DNA of 64,000 nt, taken from NCBI GenBank assembly GCA_023206055.1, contig CP065367.1, positions 868,001 through 932,000 on the forward strand. Reading direction: 5' to 3'. Source of the stretch: Vibrio cyclitrophicus. GTDB taxonomy: Bacteria > Pseudomonadota > Gammaproteobacteria > Enterobacterales > Vibrionaceae. The notes beneath the pieces were generated by a model that saw nothing but the letters and a program-made list of their open reading frames with translations, made no database searches and was not told the origin of the DNA. The translations under genes and the position numbers were made by a program. Below, piece by piece: positions 42,608-51,484 of this stretch (its first letter is position 1; every line of letters begins with the position of its first letter).

Positions 42608-44248
42608 ATGGATAAGAAGAACGATAGCAAAACAACTTGGTTACTCATCGCGCTCTGCTTAGCACAATTCACACTCTCGGCAGATGTCGCCAACCTGTCT
42701 ATCTCAACCTCCGCACTGGTTAATGTTTTTCAAACAGACATTTCGAACATCCAGTTTCTAAGCAGTGTTCAACCACTTGTTGGCGCGGCTTTAATGCTTT
42801 CTGCAAGCATTTTCGGTTTGATTATTGGTTGGCGACGATTATTGATCCTTGGCACAAGCATCGGCTTTGTCTCCACACTTGGCTTTATCGCAATCGATGA
42901 TATAACCACAATCTCCCTTGTAGTCCGCCCACTCGCAGGTATTGCTTCCGCACTCATACTTCCCGCTGTTCTGGCGCTTGTGGTTGCTCATTTCCCAGGT
43001 AAAAGTCGTGCTGTTGGGTTCGGCTTTATGGCTGCTGCGACTGGACTTGCAGCAGCAATCATCCCTTTGTTAAGTGGTTGGCTACATGACAACACCGATT
43101 GGTATTGGTCTTTCGTTATTATTGCAGTGTGCTATTTCTCAAGCTTAATGGCGGCCATCTTTGCTATTCGTCCTATTCATACTAATAGCCCGACTAAGTT
43201 CGATGTTGTTGGTGCAATACTCGGTGCAGTAAGCACGGTCGCTGTTTTTCTAGGGCTAATTAAGATGCCTTATTGGGGCGTATTCACAGTCTTAAATGGC
43301 GCAAAGGTTCCTTACTGGCTGAACGTGATTTACCCATTAAGCCCTGCCCTGTTTTTGCTCGGCCTAGGCGTTTTACTATTTACGCTGTTTGTTATTCAGC
43401 AAATTAGGTTTGAAAGGAAGCACGGCTTTGCGCTTTTACCGTTTAGCTGGTTCAAAAATAGTGCGTCAAGAACGGGGTTTATCGTACTCTCACTGATGTA
43501 CATTGCACTAGGCGGAAGTAGCTTTGTCACCGTCACTTACTTGCAAGTCGCCATCTCGCTCTCTTCTGCTCACTCTGGTAGCATTATTCTTCTGTTCTCT
43601 GCCTGTATGATTGTTCTATCAGTGGCGACTCCAATCATATTTAAACAGCAATCACAGAAAAAACTCTGCCAAATTGCTTTCATCACAATGTTTTTCGCCG
43701 GGTTAACATTGATATTATCGAGCCAAAGCCAACAAATATTAGCCCCTTTCTATTTGGGTATGGCGTTGCTAGGGGCTGCGATGGGTATTTTGGCTTCCCA
43801 ATGTCCTGTCATCATTACAAACGCCTTAGGTGAAAGAGATGCGGAGCAATCTGGTGGCTTACAAGCAACGCTCAGAAACATTGGCTTGGTGTTAGGTATC
43901 AGTCTATTTGGCGGATTAAACCAAGGTGCAATGGACCACAACATTCGCTCTAACCATGAGATCGCGACCTACTACCCTCAAGATTTCGTTTCGGATTTGA
44001 ACCAACTTTCTCATGTACCCTATGTTGATGATAGCCGTGTTAACACATTGATTAAAAGTTATCAGTTAGATAACCATCAAGCTGAATATCTATTAAATGA
44101 AAATGCAAACGCTCGCGTTTTTGGTTTTAACTTAGCGATGATGGTTCTGGTGTTGATTTCACTACTCGGTGGATATGTCAGCTCTTTAATCGACAAACCG
44201 AGCTCAAGGCCTCGCCCATCCTCTCCCGAGCCTCAAGCGCCCCTCTAA
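42608..44248 (+). CDS. DHA2-type MFS efflux transporter, tandem paralogue
   Basis: 546 residues, 14 membrane segments, clearly related to the transporter just upstream: both share DNSGLAIS or DVANLSIS in helix 1, GLIIGWRR, and the late block EQSGGLQATLRNIGLVLGISLFGG. The C-terminus is proline/serine-rich (PSSRPRPSSPEPQAP). It arose by tandem duplication but has diverged along its length, suggesting different substrates. A terminator lies between the two, so they may be separately expressed. Confidence 0.85.
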   Translation: MDKKNDSKTTWLLIALCLAQFTLSADVANLSISTSALVNVFQTDISNIQFLSSVQPLVGAALMLSASIFGLIIGWRRLLILGTSIGFVSTLGFIAIDDITTISLVVRPLAGIASALILPAVLALVVAHFPGKSRAVGFGFMAAATGLAAAIIPLLSGWLHDNTDWYWSFVIIAVCYFSSLMAAIFAIRPIHTNSPTKFDVVGAILGAVSTVAVFLGLIKMPYWGVFTVLNGAKVPYWLNVIYPLSPALFLLGLGVLLFTLFVIQQIRFERKHGFALLPFSWFKNSASRTGFIVLSLMYIALGGSSFVTVTYLQVAISLSSAHSGSIILLFSACMIVLSVATPIIFKQQSQKKLCQIAFITMFFAGLTLILSSQSQQILAPFYLGMALLGAAMGILASQCPVIITNALGERDAEQSGGLQATLRNIGLVLGISLFGGLNQGAMDHNIRSNHEIATYYPQDFVSDLNQLSHVPYVDDSRVNTLIKSYQLDNHQAEYLLNENANARVFGFNLAMMVLVLISLLGGYVSSLIDKPSSRPRPSSPEPQAPL

Positions 44249-44260
44249 ATCTCTAATGAG

Positions 44261-44287
44261 AGGCTAACCTTAACGGGTTGGCCTTTG
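44261..44287 (+). terminator. Terminator after the second MFS gene
   Basis: AGGCTAACC / GGTTGGCCT with a 6-base loop, followed by TTGTCTTTT. Confidence 0.6.
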
Positions 44288-44712
44288 TCTTTTGGATCAT
44301 TTGATCAAGCGATCAATCCTCTGAGCAAGGGGGCACGAAGCGTGCCTAAACACTGTCAAAGGAATCTTTCCAGATAAACGCCCTAACATACCTTCTTCCA
44401 GCCATTACCCTCCCAGTTGATGTTTATTTGGCTATCGAAACACCCTGATGACCTATCGCAGTCTATAGCACGCATCCGATCATGAATCGAAACTATAGGT
44501 TCTAGGCTTATTGAGTTCCAGGGTATTCTTGTTTGCTTGTAAACATCTTAAAGCTACCGCTAAATACCAATCACTCTATGGTCAATCTTAAAAACCAACA
44601 ACCTTGGTTTATCACTAAAAAGTGTATCTTAAGTGGCTCCTCATAGCATGTTTAGTCAAGGTATAAATGCTGGTTACTCAAAGGGTTTTCTATAAATAAA
44701 AAAAGCTATAAA
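44288..44712. other. Intergenic spacer between convergent genes
   Basis: About 425 bases without a recognised gene or repeat. Confidence 0.35.
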
Positions 44713-44739
44713 CAAAAAAAGAGCACGGATGTGCTCTTT
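44713..44739 (-). terminator. Terminator of the amidohydrolase gene
   Basis: AAAGAGCAC / GTGCTCTTT with a 4-base loop, followed by seven Ts on the minus strand. Confidence 0.85.
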
Positions 44740-44768
44740 GAGTGAATGTGAAAGTTGTATTTATATGA

Positions 44769-46505
44769 TTAAGCCATTTCTGGTTCTTTCACTGACGTTG
44801 TTTCTTTTTTGTGTACCGAGACATCACCACCTAACACTGTGGCATGTACTCGAATATCTTTAATCTCTTGTTTTGGCGTCTCGAGGGGGTTTGCGTCTAG
44901 CACAGCAAAATCAGCCAATTTCCCAGCACAAATCGAGCCTTTATTGTCTTCGTGCCCCATTAGATAAGCCGCACCAAGTGTAACAGCGTGTAGAGCTTGT
45001 TCAGCGGTTAGGCACTCTTCTTCTCCATATACGTTACCAGAGAAAATACACTTACGATTCATTGCCCCCCACATCATAAACAACGGGTTAACCTGCGTTA
45101 CGCCATCATCACAGTGAATAGAGAACGGGATACCTTTTTTCGCGGAGGTTTGGAACGGGTTCAATCGCTTAACATACTCAGGTCCAACGGTTTGTGTTGC
45201 GTGTACGTCACCCCAAACCGGAATATGAGTACCAAACAGGTTGTGACACACACCTAGTTCGACCATTCTGTCCATTTGCTCGTCAGTCACCATTTGGTTG
45301 TGTTCTAAGCAGTGACGGGCATCTGGCATTGGGGTGTCTTTCTGCATACGCTCGATAATATTCAGCAGTTTTTCTGTGGTACCATTGCCGTTGCAGTGGA
45401 ACGATATGTTGTAACCTGCTTTATGGAACGGCAAAGCGGATTCGTAGATCTCTTCTACGTCGCGAGTCAACGAGGTACTCGGCTTGCCATTGTAGTAAGT
45501 TTGGCCATCCAATAGATTCGCAGTGAAACCTTGAATTGAGCCATCGGTATTCACATACTTCACGCTACCGATACAAAGCCTGTCTGTATCGTTCTGCTTC
45601 ATGGTGTTTACGTCTTCCAAATTGAAAGGCCCTACCATAGGGTAAGCCGTAATACGAAGCTTAAACGCAGGGTTGGTACTCAATGCTTGATAAAGCGGAT
45701 ACGGATTCGATGGCAAGCCCATGCCACAATCCGATACTGTAGTCACACCCAGTGAGTGTGCGATATTCGCGTAATCGATCAAGGTTTTTCCGATCACTGC
45801 AGGGTCAGTTCCGTAATTAAATGCGCCAACATCAAGTGCACGATAGATATCTTTCATTTCGGCAATATCGCCCGTTAATCGACCATTTTCACGCAATATA
45901 AATTCAGGGTTGTCCTCCAAACTGAACCCTGACATTTCAAGGGCTAATGTATTGAGCCCTGCTAAGTGGCAACTTGCGTGCATGAAAAATACCGGAGAGT
46001 CATCAATAACAGAATCCAAGAAGTCACGATTCACAATGGTCCCATCGGTCATTAGCAGTGGATCTAAACCCCATAGATTTATCCATTCACCCGTTTTGCC
46101 AGCCCCATCATGTTCTTTTTTAATCTCAAGTAAACGTGCTTTCAATGTTTCTGAGGTCGAGCAACCTTTTAGTAACTTTCCTTCGACACCTAAGCGGTCA
46201 TATTGCCCACCATATTCGAACATTCCAGTGAACAATGCAGCGACTAGGGGATGCATATGAGCTTCAATAAAGCCCGGGACAATGGTTTTTCCTTCAAACT
46301 GCGTGTCTACGCGATATTCTAAGTTCTTTCCGATTAAAAATGTTTCAGCCTGGTCTTTGGTGCCTGCGAATAGTATTTTTCCATCTTGTACAACGGCCGC
46401 AGCTGCCTTTGGAACTTCTTCATTCATGGTAATAAAGTGGCCTGTGTAAAGGACGGTTTCTGCGTTGTATTGAATACCAGGCTTAAGAGCTGTTTTAGTT
46501 GTCAT
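44769..46505 (-). CDS. Amidohydrolase family protein (YtcJ-like, metal-dependent)
   Basis: 578 residues. The N-terminal beta-sandwich precedes the barrel signature TIVPGFIEAHMHP (HxH, residues ~82-85 region). Later metal-binding or catalytic positions are seen as ISFHCNGNG, ARHCLEHNQMV and PFSIHCDDG. The C-terminal strand GKLADFAVLDANPLETP closes the small domain. It belongs to the amidohydrolase-3/YtcJ group that hydrolyses amides, formamides or cyclic compounds. No signal peptide, so cytoplasmic. It stands alone, so the substrate cannot be inferred from neighbours. Confidence 0.85.
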   Translation of the reverse strand: MTTKTALKPGIQYNAETVLYTGHFITMNEEVPKAAAAVVQDGKILFAGTKDQAETFLIGKNLEYRVDTQFEGKTIVPGFIEAHMHPLVAALFTGMFEYGGQYDRLGVEGKLLKGCSTSETLKARLLEIKKEHDGAGKTGEWINLWGLDPLLMTDGTIVNRDFLDSVIDDSPVFFMHASCHLAGLNTLALEMSGFSLEDNPEFILRENGRLTGDIAEMKDIYRALDVGAFNYGTDPAVIGKTLIDYANIAHSLGVTTVSDCGMGLPSNPYPLYQALSTNPAFKLRITAYPMVGPFNLEDVNTMKQNDTDRLCIGSVKYVNTDGSIQGFTANLLDGQTYYNGKPSTSLTRDVEEIYESALPFHKAGYNISFHCNGNGTTEKLLNIIERMQKDTPMPDARHCLEHNQMVTDEQMDRMVELGVCHNLFGTHIPVWGDVHATQTVGPEYVKRLNPFQTSAKKGIPFSIHCDDGVTQVNPLFMMWGAMNRKCIFSGNVYGEEECLTAEQALHAVTLGAAYLMGHEDNKGSICAGKLADFAVLDANPLETPKQEIKDIRVHATVLGGDVSVHKKETTSVKEPEMA

Positions 46506-46663
46506 AGTTAAACTCCAAATGTGTAGGGTTCATTGTGATTTTTGTTCCTCTTCAACTTGCCTTAATCTGTATTTCGTTTCGAGAATTTTAAAATGAAATA
46601 AAATGATGAAATAAAATCGCGATATAAAAAAAGATAAAGACGATGATTTATGTGGAATTTTAA

Positions 46664-46834
46664 CTATAAGGAATGCCAGTGCTGTTCAAAAAAAGCATAG
46701 ACTTCGAAACTGCCTATTGGATAGTGATGTTCAACATCAGGCGTAAAAGAAAAGGAAGGGAGTTCTGCGAAAGCCAACAAAATCAATAGTGTCCCCACTA
46801 TAATGACAACGAACAATTTAAAATAAACACTCAT
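46664..46834 (-). CDS. 56-residue single-pass membrane protein (hypothetical)
   Basis: An ATG at 46834 preceded by AAGGA at proper spacing opens 57 codons to a TAG at 46664. The product begins MSVYFKLFVVIIVGTLLILL, a clear membrane segment or signal anchor. A short hydrophilic tail rich in aromatic residues and His (PDVEHHYPIG, FFEQHWHSL) follows. It lies alone in a 650-base gap upstream of the amidohydrolase and in the same direction. Ribosome site plus hydrophobic start make it credible; no family recognised. His-rich tails in such proteins sometimes bind metals, which is speculation here. Confidence 0.5.
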   Translation of the reverse strand: MSVYFKLFVVIIVGTLLILLAFAELPSFSFTPDVEHHYPIGSFEVYAFFEQHWHSL

Positions 46835-47097
46835 CACTGCATTCCTTATTTATTAGTAATGCAGACTTTATAAGGCTTATTTAGCCGTCTTTTATTGACA
46901 GTCGACGCTGTAAAACAATTTCTTATCTATTATCATTTTTATTTGTTGCCCTCGATAACATTGATGAAACCATTCAGTGGTGAGCCAAAGCCACTCATTA
47001 CTTTGCGATCAGATAACCCGCAGCTCAAAAGGTGACTATCACACACTTCGATTAGTTGGGTGCTAGTATCATTAGCAACTAAAATATTTCAATGTAC
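46835..47097. other. Intergenic spacer
   Basis: Promoter region for the small membrane ORF and 3' flank of ackA. Nothing else recognised. Confidence 0.3.
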
Positions 47098-47121
47098 AAA
47101 AAAACGAGCCACCTGGGCTCG
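47098..47121 (-). terminator. Terminator of ackA
   Basis: CGAGCC / GGCTCG with a short loop; seven Ts follow on the minus strand. Confidence 0.75.
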
Positions 47122-47162
47122 CTTTTGAATTATTCATGTTTTTTGCTTAAGCAATAACTAGA

Positions 47163-48356
47163 TTACAGAAGTTCTACCGACTGCTTAGCAATCACAAATT
47201 CTTCATTGGTTGGGATAACCATTGCTACCGCGTCTAACATTTCAGACTTAGCGATGATGCCTTCAGCACCAAAGCGAGCAGATTCGTTACCTGCTACATC
47301 TTCAACGAAACCTAGAATCTTAAGGTTGTTTAGAATTTCACGACGAATTGGTAGAGAGTTCTCACCGATACCACCAGTAAAGATGATGCCGTCTAAAGAG
47401 TCTAGCGTTGCAAGGTAAGAGGCAACGTATTTCGCTACGCGGTAAGTAAACACCTCAAAAGCAAGCTTAGCGCCTTCATGGCCCTCTTCCATTGCTTCTA
47501 AGATGCCACGAGCATCGCTCGTAAGACCAGACACGCCAAGGAAGCCAGACTCCTTGTTTAGTGAGTTAAATACTTGCTCTTGTGACCAACCTTTCTTAAG
47601 TAGGTATTCGATGATACCTGGGTCTAGGTCACCACAACGTGTGCCCATCATTAAGCCAGAAAGCGGTGTGAAGCCCATAGAAGTATCAACACTGTTACCG
47701 TCTTTGATAGCACATACAGATGCGCCGTTACCTAAGTGAACTGAGATGAAGCTCGATTTCTCGATTGGCTTGTTAACCATTTTCGCAGCTTCACGGCTAA
47801 CGAAGTAGTGGCTAGTACCGTGGAAACCGTAACGACGTACGCCGAAGTCTGTGTATAGCTCTTTTGCGATTGCACCAGTGAATGCACGTTGAGGCATTGT
47901 TTGGTGGAAAGCAGTATCAAATACAGCGAACTGAGGTAGAGAAGGGAAAGCTTCAATTGCAGCACGGATACCGATAGCACCTGCTGGGTTATGAAGTGGA
48001 GCTAGGTCAGATAGGCTTTCAATCTCACTTGTTACTTCTTCAGTAATACGAACAGTTTGAGTGAACTTCTCACCACCGTGAACGATACGGTGACCGATAG
48101 CCACGATATCAGCAGTGAATCCTAAATCTTCCATCAGGCCAACCAATTTGCCAATGGCAATTTTGTGGTGGTTATCTTCACCTTGAATGGCAATTTCAGT
48201 TTTCTCGCCTTGGTATTTCCAGCTCATACGAGCATCTTCAAGACCAAAACACTCCCCTAGGCCACTTAATACTGCTTCACCAGAAACAGAATCGATTACA
48301 GCAAATTTAAGGGATGAACTACCCGAGTTAATAACCAGAACAAACGAATTAGACAT
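47163..48356 (-). CDS. ackA: Acetate kinase
   Basis: 397 residues, the normal length. It interconverts acetate + ATP and acetyl phosphate + ADP. The ASKHA-fold signatures are present: VLVINSGSSSLKFAV at the N-terminus, HRIVHGGEKF, VFDTAFHQTMP, RRYGFHGTSHYFVS and the late FTGGIGENSLPIRR phosphate loop. No pta gene is adjacent, unlike the usual ackA-pta operon, so this is probably the second, chromosome-2 copy found in vibrios (inference). It is flanked by its own terminator and an AT-rich upstream region. Confidence 0.95.
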   Translation of the reverse strand: MSNSFVLVINSGSSSLKFAVIDSVSGEAVLSGLGECFGLEDARMSWKYQGEKTEIAIQGEDNHHKIAIGKLVGLMEDLGFTADIVAIGHRIVHGGEKFTQTVRITEEVTSEIESLSDLAPLHNPAGAIGIRAAIEAFPSLPQFAVFDTAFHQTMPQRAFTGAIAKELYTDFGVRRYGFHGTSHYFVSREAAKMVNKPIEKSSFISVHLGNGASVCAIKDGNSVDTSMGFTPLSGLMMGTRCGDLDPGIIEYLLKKGWSQEQVFNSLNKESGFLGVSGLTSDARGILEAMEEGHEGAKLAFEVFTYRVAKYVASYLATLDSLDGIIFTGGIGENSLPIRREILNNLKILGFVEDVAGNESARFGAEGIIAKSEMLDAVAMVIPTNEEFVIAKQSVELL

Positions 48357-48639
48357 TGGATATGGATCCTGTTTCAGTACGAATTGGATGAAGTGTTTAC
48401 TTCAATTTTAGTTAAGCCCATTATTCAATAATTTTTGAATCTTTCAACTTTTGTTTTGAAAAAATCACCAAATGAACACAATTAAGTTGATCTTAGTCAT
48501 CAAATTATTTATTTCGAGAGTGGAATTAAAAAATAGTTGAATAAGAAAATTAATGAACAGGTGACGCAAACGTGTGCTCACGTTATTTTTAACTTGGTTC
48601 AGTTAGTTAGAGTAACTTGAACAAATGTAGACAATCCGC
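48357..48639. other. AT-rich upstream region of ackA
   Basis: About 280 bases; no gene seen. Confidence 0.3.
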
Positions 48640-48864
48640 CTAGAAAACAGCCACCCATCCCTTTTTTCTCCTGATCATTACCGGTAACTTTCTTACTCGA
48701 TTTATCAATTGCTCAGTGTTTGCATCAAAAAGATCACAGTGGTTGGAATAGTGAACGACGATACCTGATCTTCTTTTGGTTACCTTCGAGCACAACTTTG
48801 CGATTAGATGCACTGTAACGTCGCTTAGATTGTCTTCGATCTTTGCTTTAGTATCTTGTAGCAC
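48640..48864 (-). CDS. Possible small basic protein, 74 residues (doubtful)
   Basis: An open frame starting with GTG at 48864, without a good ribosome site. The product has no signal peptide; KVTKRRSGIVVHYSNHCDLF and a basic RRKKGWVAVF end are visible. No family recognised. It may be chance; kept because the region is otherwise empty. Confidence 0.25.
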   Translation of the reverse strand: MLQDTKAKIEDNLSDVTVHLIAKLCSKVTKRRSGIVVHYSNHCDLFDANTEQLINRVRKLPVMIRRKKGWVAVF

Positions 48865-48995
48865 GTTTTTTCAGTATAAGCTTAGAACGCGATACAGCGA
48901 AGTTTAGGAGCTAAGATTAGTTATTGGGGTGAAGCTTAGAGAGGTAAGCTGACTCTATATAGACCCCAACAAAGATTAAGTTCAAATAGCAGGCA

Positions 48996-49025
48996 CAAAA
49001 AAACCGAGCATTATGCTCGGCTTTT
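48996..49025 (-). terminator. Terminator of the DEAD-box helicase gene
   Basis: CCGAGCA / TGCTCGG with a 3-base loop and seven Ts on the minus strand. Confidence 0.85.
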
Positions 49026-49094
49026 AAATTCAGTGTTTAAGCTGTTCGTTTATAAGCACTAGGCTTGTAAGCTTCAGCTTAAACTAAAGGCTGA

Positions 49095-51092
49095 TTAACC
49101 TTCGTTGCGCTCTGGACGACGACCGCGGTTGCCGCCATTGCCTGCTGCGTTGCCATGGCCACGTTCGCCACGGTGGTTACCACGGTGATCGCCACCACGG
49201 TTACGATCGAAGCGACGCTCGCCATCACGACCACCAGCTGAGTTACCATCACGTGCGCCATCACGGTTGCCACGGTAGCCACCACGACCGCCATTGCCAC
49301 CTTCACGGTTACCACCTTCGCGATTACCGCCTTCACGGTTACCACGGTAGCCGCCACCATCACGACCGCCACGACCGCCGCCACGGTTGCCATCACGACC
49401 GCCGCCGCCACGACGAGGCTCACGGAAGTCGTTGAAATCAACAACTACAGCGCCAGCTTCTTTTTGACGAATACGAAGTTTGCTTAGCTTACCAGCAGTT
49501 TCAGAGTTCATTGCTTTTGGCAGTTGAACGTAAGTAGAACCTTGGTCTAGCTTGATAGCACCGATAGAACCTTTAGTTAGGCCAAGTTCGTTTGCTAGTG
49601 CGCCAACGATGTCTTTAACCTGAACGCCTTGCTCACGGCCAACTTGTAGTTGGTACGTATCCCAATCTTGAGTATTGAAGTTACGACCACCGCCATCACG
49701 GCCATTGTCACGATCTTCACGACGCTCTTTGCGACGGTTCTTATCACGCTCAATAGCAGCGATCATTGGGTCTTCGCCAACGTAGAATAGAGGGCTCTTA
49801 CCTTGCTGACGCTTAAGAAGCATTGCAGCTAGAGTAGCAGCATCAACTTCTAGAGATTCTTGTAGAGTAGAGATTAAACCTGCGAAGTTTTCTAGAGCTT
49901 TGCTCTCTTTCTCAGTTTCAAGCTCAGCGCCAAGCTTAGCAACACGTGCAGCAGCAACTTCGTCACGTTGTGGAAGTTGGATTTCTTCCATTTGAGACTT
50001 AGTTACACGCTCGATAGTGCGAAGCATACGAATTTGGTTAGTGCGAACTAGTAGGATCGCTTTACCTTTACGTCCAGCACGGCCAGTACGACCAATACGG
50101 TGGATGTAAGATTCAACATCGAATGGGATGTCGTAGTTGAATACGTGAGTAATACGTGGAACATCAAGACCACGAGCTACAACGTCAGTTGCAACTAGGA
50201 TGTCGATTACACCTTGTTTGATGTGATCAACAGTGCGCTCACGTAGAGACTGAGGAATATCACCGTGCAGTGCAGCAGCTTTGAAGCCACGTGCAGATAG
50301 CCAGTCAGCTAGACGCTCAGTATCTTGACGAGTACGTACGAATACGATTGACGCGTCAGTTTCTTCAGTTTCAAGTAGACGAGACATTGCTTCGTCTTTC
50401 TCTACGCCTTTAACAACCCAGTAATTCTGCGCTACTTTATCAACTGTGTGGTTAGTACCAGCAACGTCAACTCTAGCCGGGTTACGTAGGTAACGGTCAA
50501 CAATAGTCTTAACCATTGGAGGCATAGTTGCAGAGAAAAGTACACGCTGTGCAGTTTCTGGAGCTTGCTCTAGGATCCAAGTAACGTCATCTACGAAACC
50601 CATTTTTAGCATTTCATCTGCTTCATCAAGAACAAATGTGTGTGCTTCATCTAGGTGTAGACGGTCACGAGTTAGTAAATCTTTAACACGACCTGGAGTA
50701 CCAACAACAATGTGAGCACCGCGGCTTAGAGCACGCATTTGGTCAACAATTGAAGCACCACCGTAAATTTCAATAACTTTAAGACCGTTGATGTCACGAC
50801 CTAAGTTTTTGATTTCCGCAGCAACTTGAATCGCTAGCTCACGAGTAGGAGCCATGATGATTGCTTGTGGTTTATGTTGGTTCAGGTTGATTTTGTTAAG
50901 TAAAGGCAGAGAGAATGCTGCTGTTTTACCAGTACCAGTCTGTGCTTTACCTAGTGCGTCACGGCCTTCAAGAAGAAGAGGAATAGCTGCTGCTTGGATT
51001 GGAGTCGGAGAAACGAAACCCATGCTATCAAGAGCTGAAAGAATGTTATCGTTTAGGGCTAATTCATTAAATTGAATTACAGATTCGGACAT
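49095..51092 (-). CDS. deaD: DEAD-box ATP-dependent RNA helicase (DeaD/CsdA type)
   Basis: 665 residues from the ATG at 51092; the open frame reaches 51176 but MSESVIQFNEL is the family start. Motifs: Q-motif around F8 and Q33, AQTGTGKT (50-57), PTREL (82-86), DEAD (156-159), SAT (187-189) and HRIGRTGR (331-338). A DbpA-like RNA-binding domain follows (~485-560). The tail from ~570 is Gly/Arg/Asn-rich with three GGNRE pentads and many RGG-like boxes. It remodels structured RNA in cold adaptation, ribosome assembly and mRNA decay. RNase II is encoded divergently beside it. The tail's codon bias also makes long false ORFs on both strands. Confidence 0.93.
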   Translation of the reverse strand: MSESVIQFNELALNDNILSALDSMGFVSPTPIQAAAIPLLLEGRDALGKAQTGTGKTAAFSLPLLNKINLNQHKPQAIIMAPTRELAIQVAAEIKNLGRDINGLKVIEIYGGASIVDQMRALSRGAHIVVGTPGRVKDLLTRDRLHLDEAHTFVLDEADEMLKMGFVDDVTWILEQAPETAQRVLFSATMPPMVKTIVDRYLRNPARVDVAGTNHTVDKVAQNYWVVKGVEKDEAMSRLLETEETDASIVFVRTRQDTERLADWLSARGFKAAALHGDIPQSLRERTVDHIKQGVIDILVATDVVARGLDVPRITHVFNYDIPFDVESYIHRIGRTGRAGRKGKAILLVRTNQIRMLRTIERVTKSQMEEIQLPQRDEVAAARVAKLGAELETEKESKALENFAGLISTLQESLEVDAATLAAMLLKRQQGKSPLFYVGEDPMIAAIERDKNRRKERREDRDNGRDGGGRNFNTQDWDTYQLQVGREQGVQVKDIVGALANELGLTKGSIGAIKLDQGSTYVQLPKAMNSETAGKLSKLRIRQKEAGAVVVDFNDFREPRRGGGGRDGNRGGGRGGRDGGGYRGNREGGNREGGNREGGNGGRGGYRGNRDGARDGNSAGGRDGERRFDRNRGGDHRGNHRGERGHGNAAGNGGNRGRRPERNEG

Positions 51093-51484
51093 TGGGATCC
51101 CACTATATATAAGTAAACAAAAGGTCCCGGGAGCTCTATCAATTCCAATACTGATCCAATCAGATACTGATTCCATTCAGAGTTACGAAGCAGTAATAAA
51201 ACACTTCAAGCCATTAGGGACGTCTAAGGGAGGCGGATTATTCCCTAAATGCATAAAAAAAGCCAGAAAAAATTGAAATACATCACATATTTTTCGGTTT
51301 TACATCAATACTGGCTATCATATCGTCAAAACTTGATGAATATCTCGTCATAGCACCAAACTTCGAACAAATTGACGTAGTTAAATAAGAGGGCAATTAA
51401 TTTGCGCTCACTTCGCCTTTCAGTAGTAATCAAGCCTCGCAATGATTATAGTGTGCTCAATTGTCCTCGATAGATAAAAGTCAA
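51093..51484. promoter_or_regulatory. Divergent leader/promoter region of deaD and rnb with a structured element
   Basis: About 390 bases. On the minus strand, GCCAG ... CTGGC (51311-51316 with 51261-51266) closes a long AT-rich stem-loop followed by seven Ts. This terminator-like structure lies about 170 bases before the deaD ATG. Long structured leaders are usual for cold-shock RNA-helicase genes. Confidence 0.4.

Noticed and set aside
48640..48864. Confident annotation of the 74-residue frame
   Set aside because: GTG start without ribosome site and no family match; listed only with low confidence.
49079..49444. Long open frames on both strands across the helicase tail (valine/alanine-rich and histidine-rich)
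   Set aside because: They are shadows of the repetitive Gly/Arg/Asn codons of the helicase tail and have no start context.
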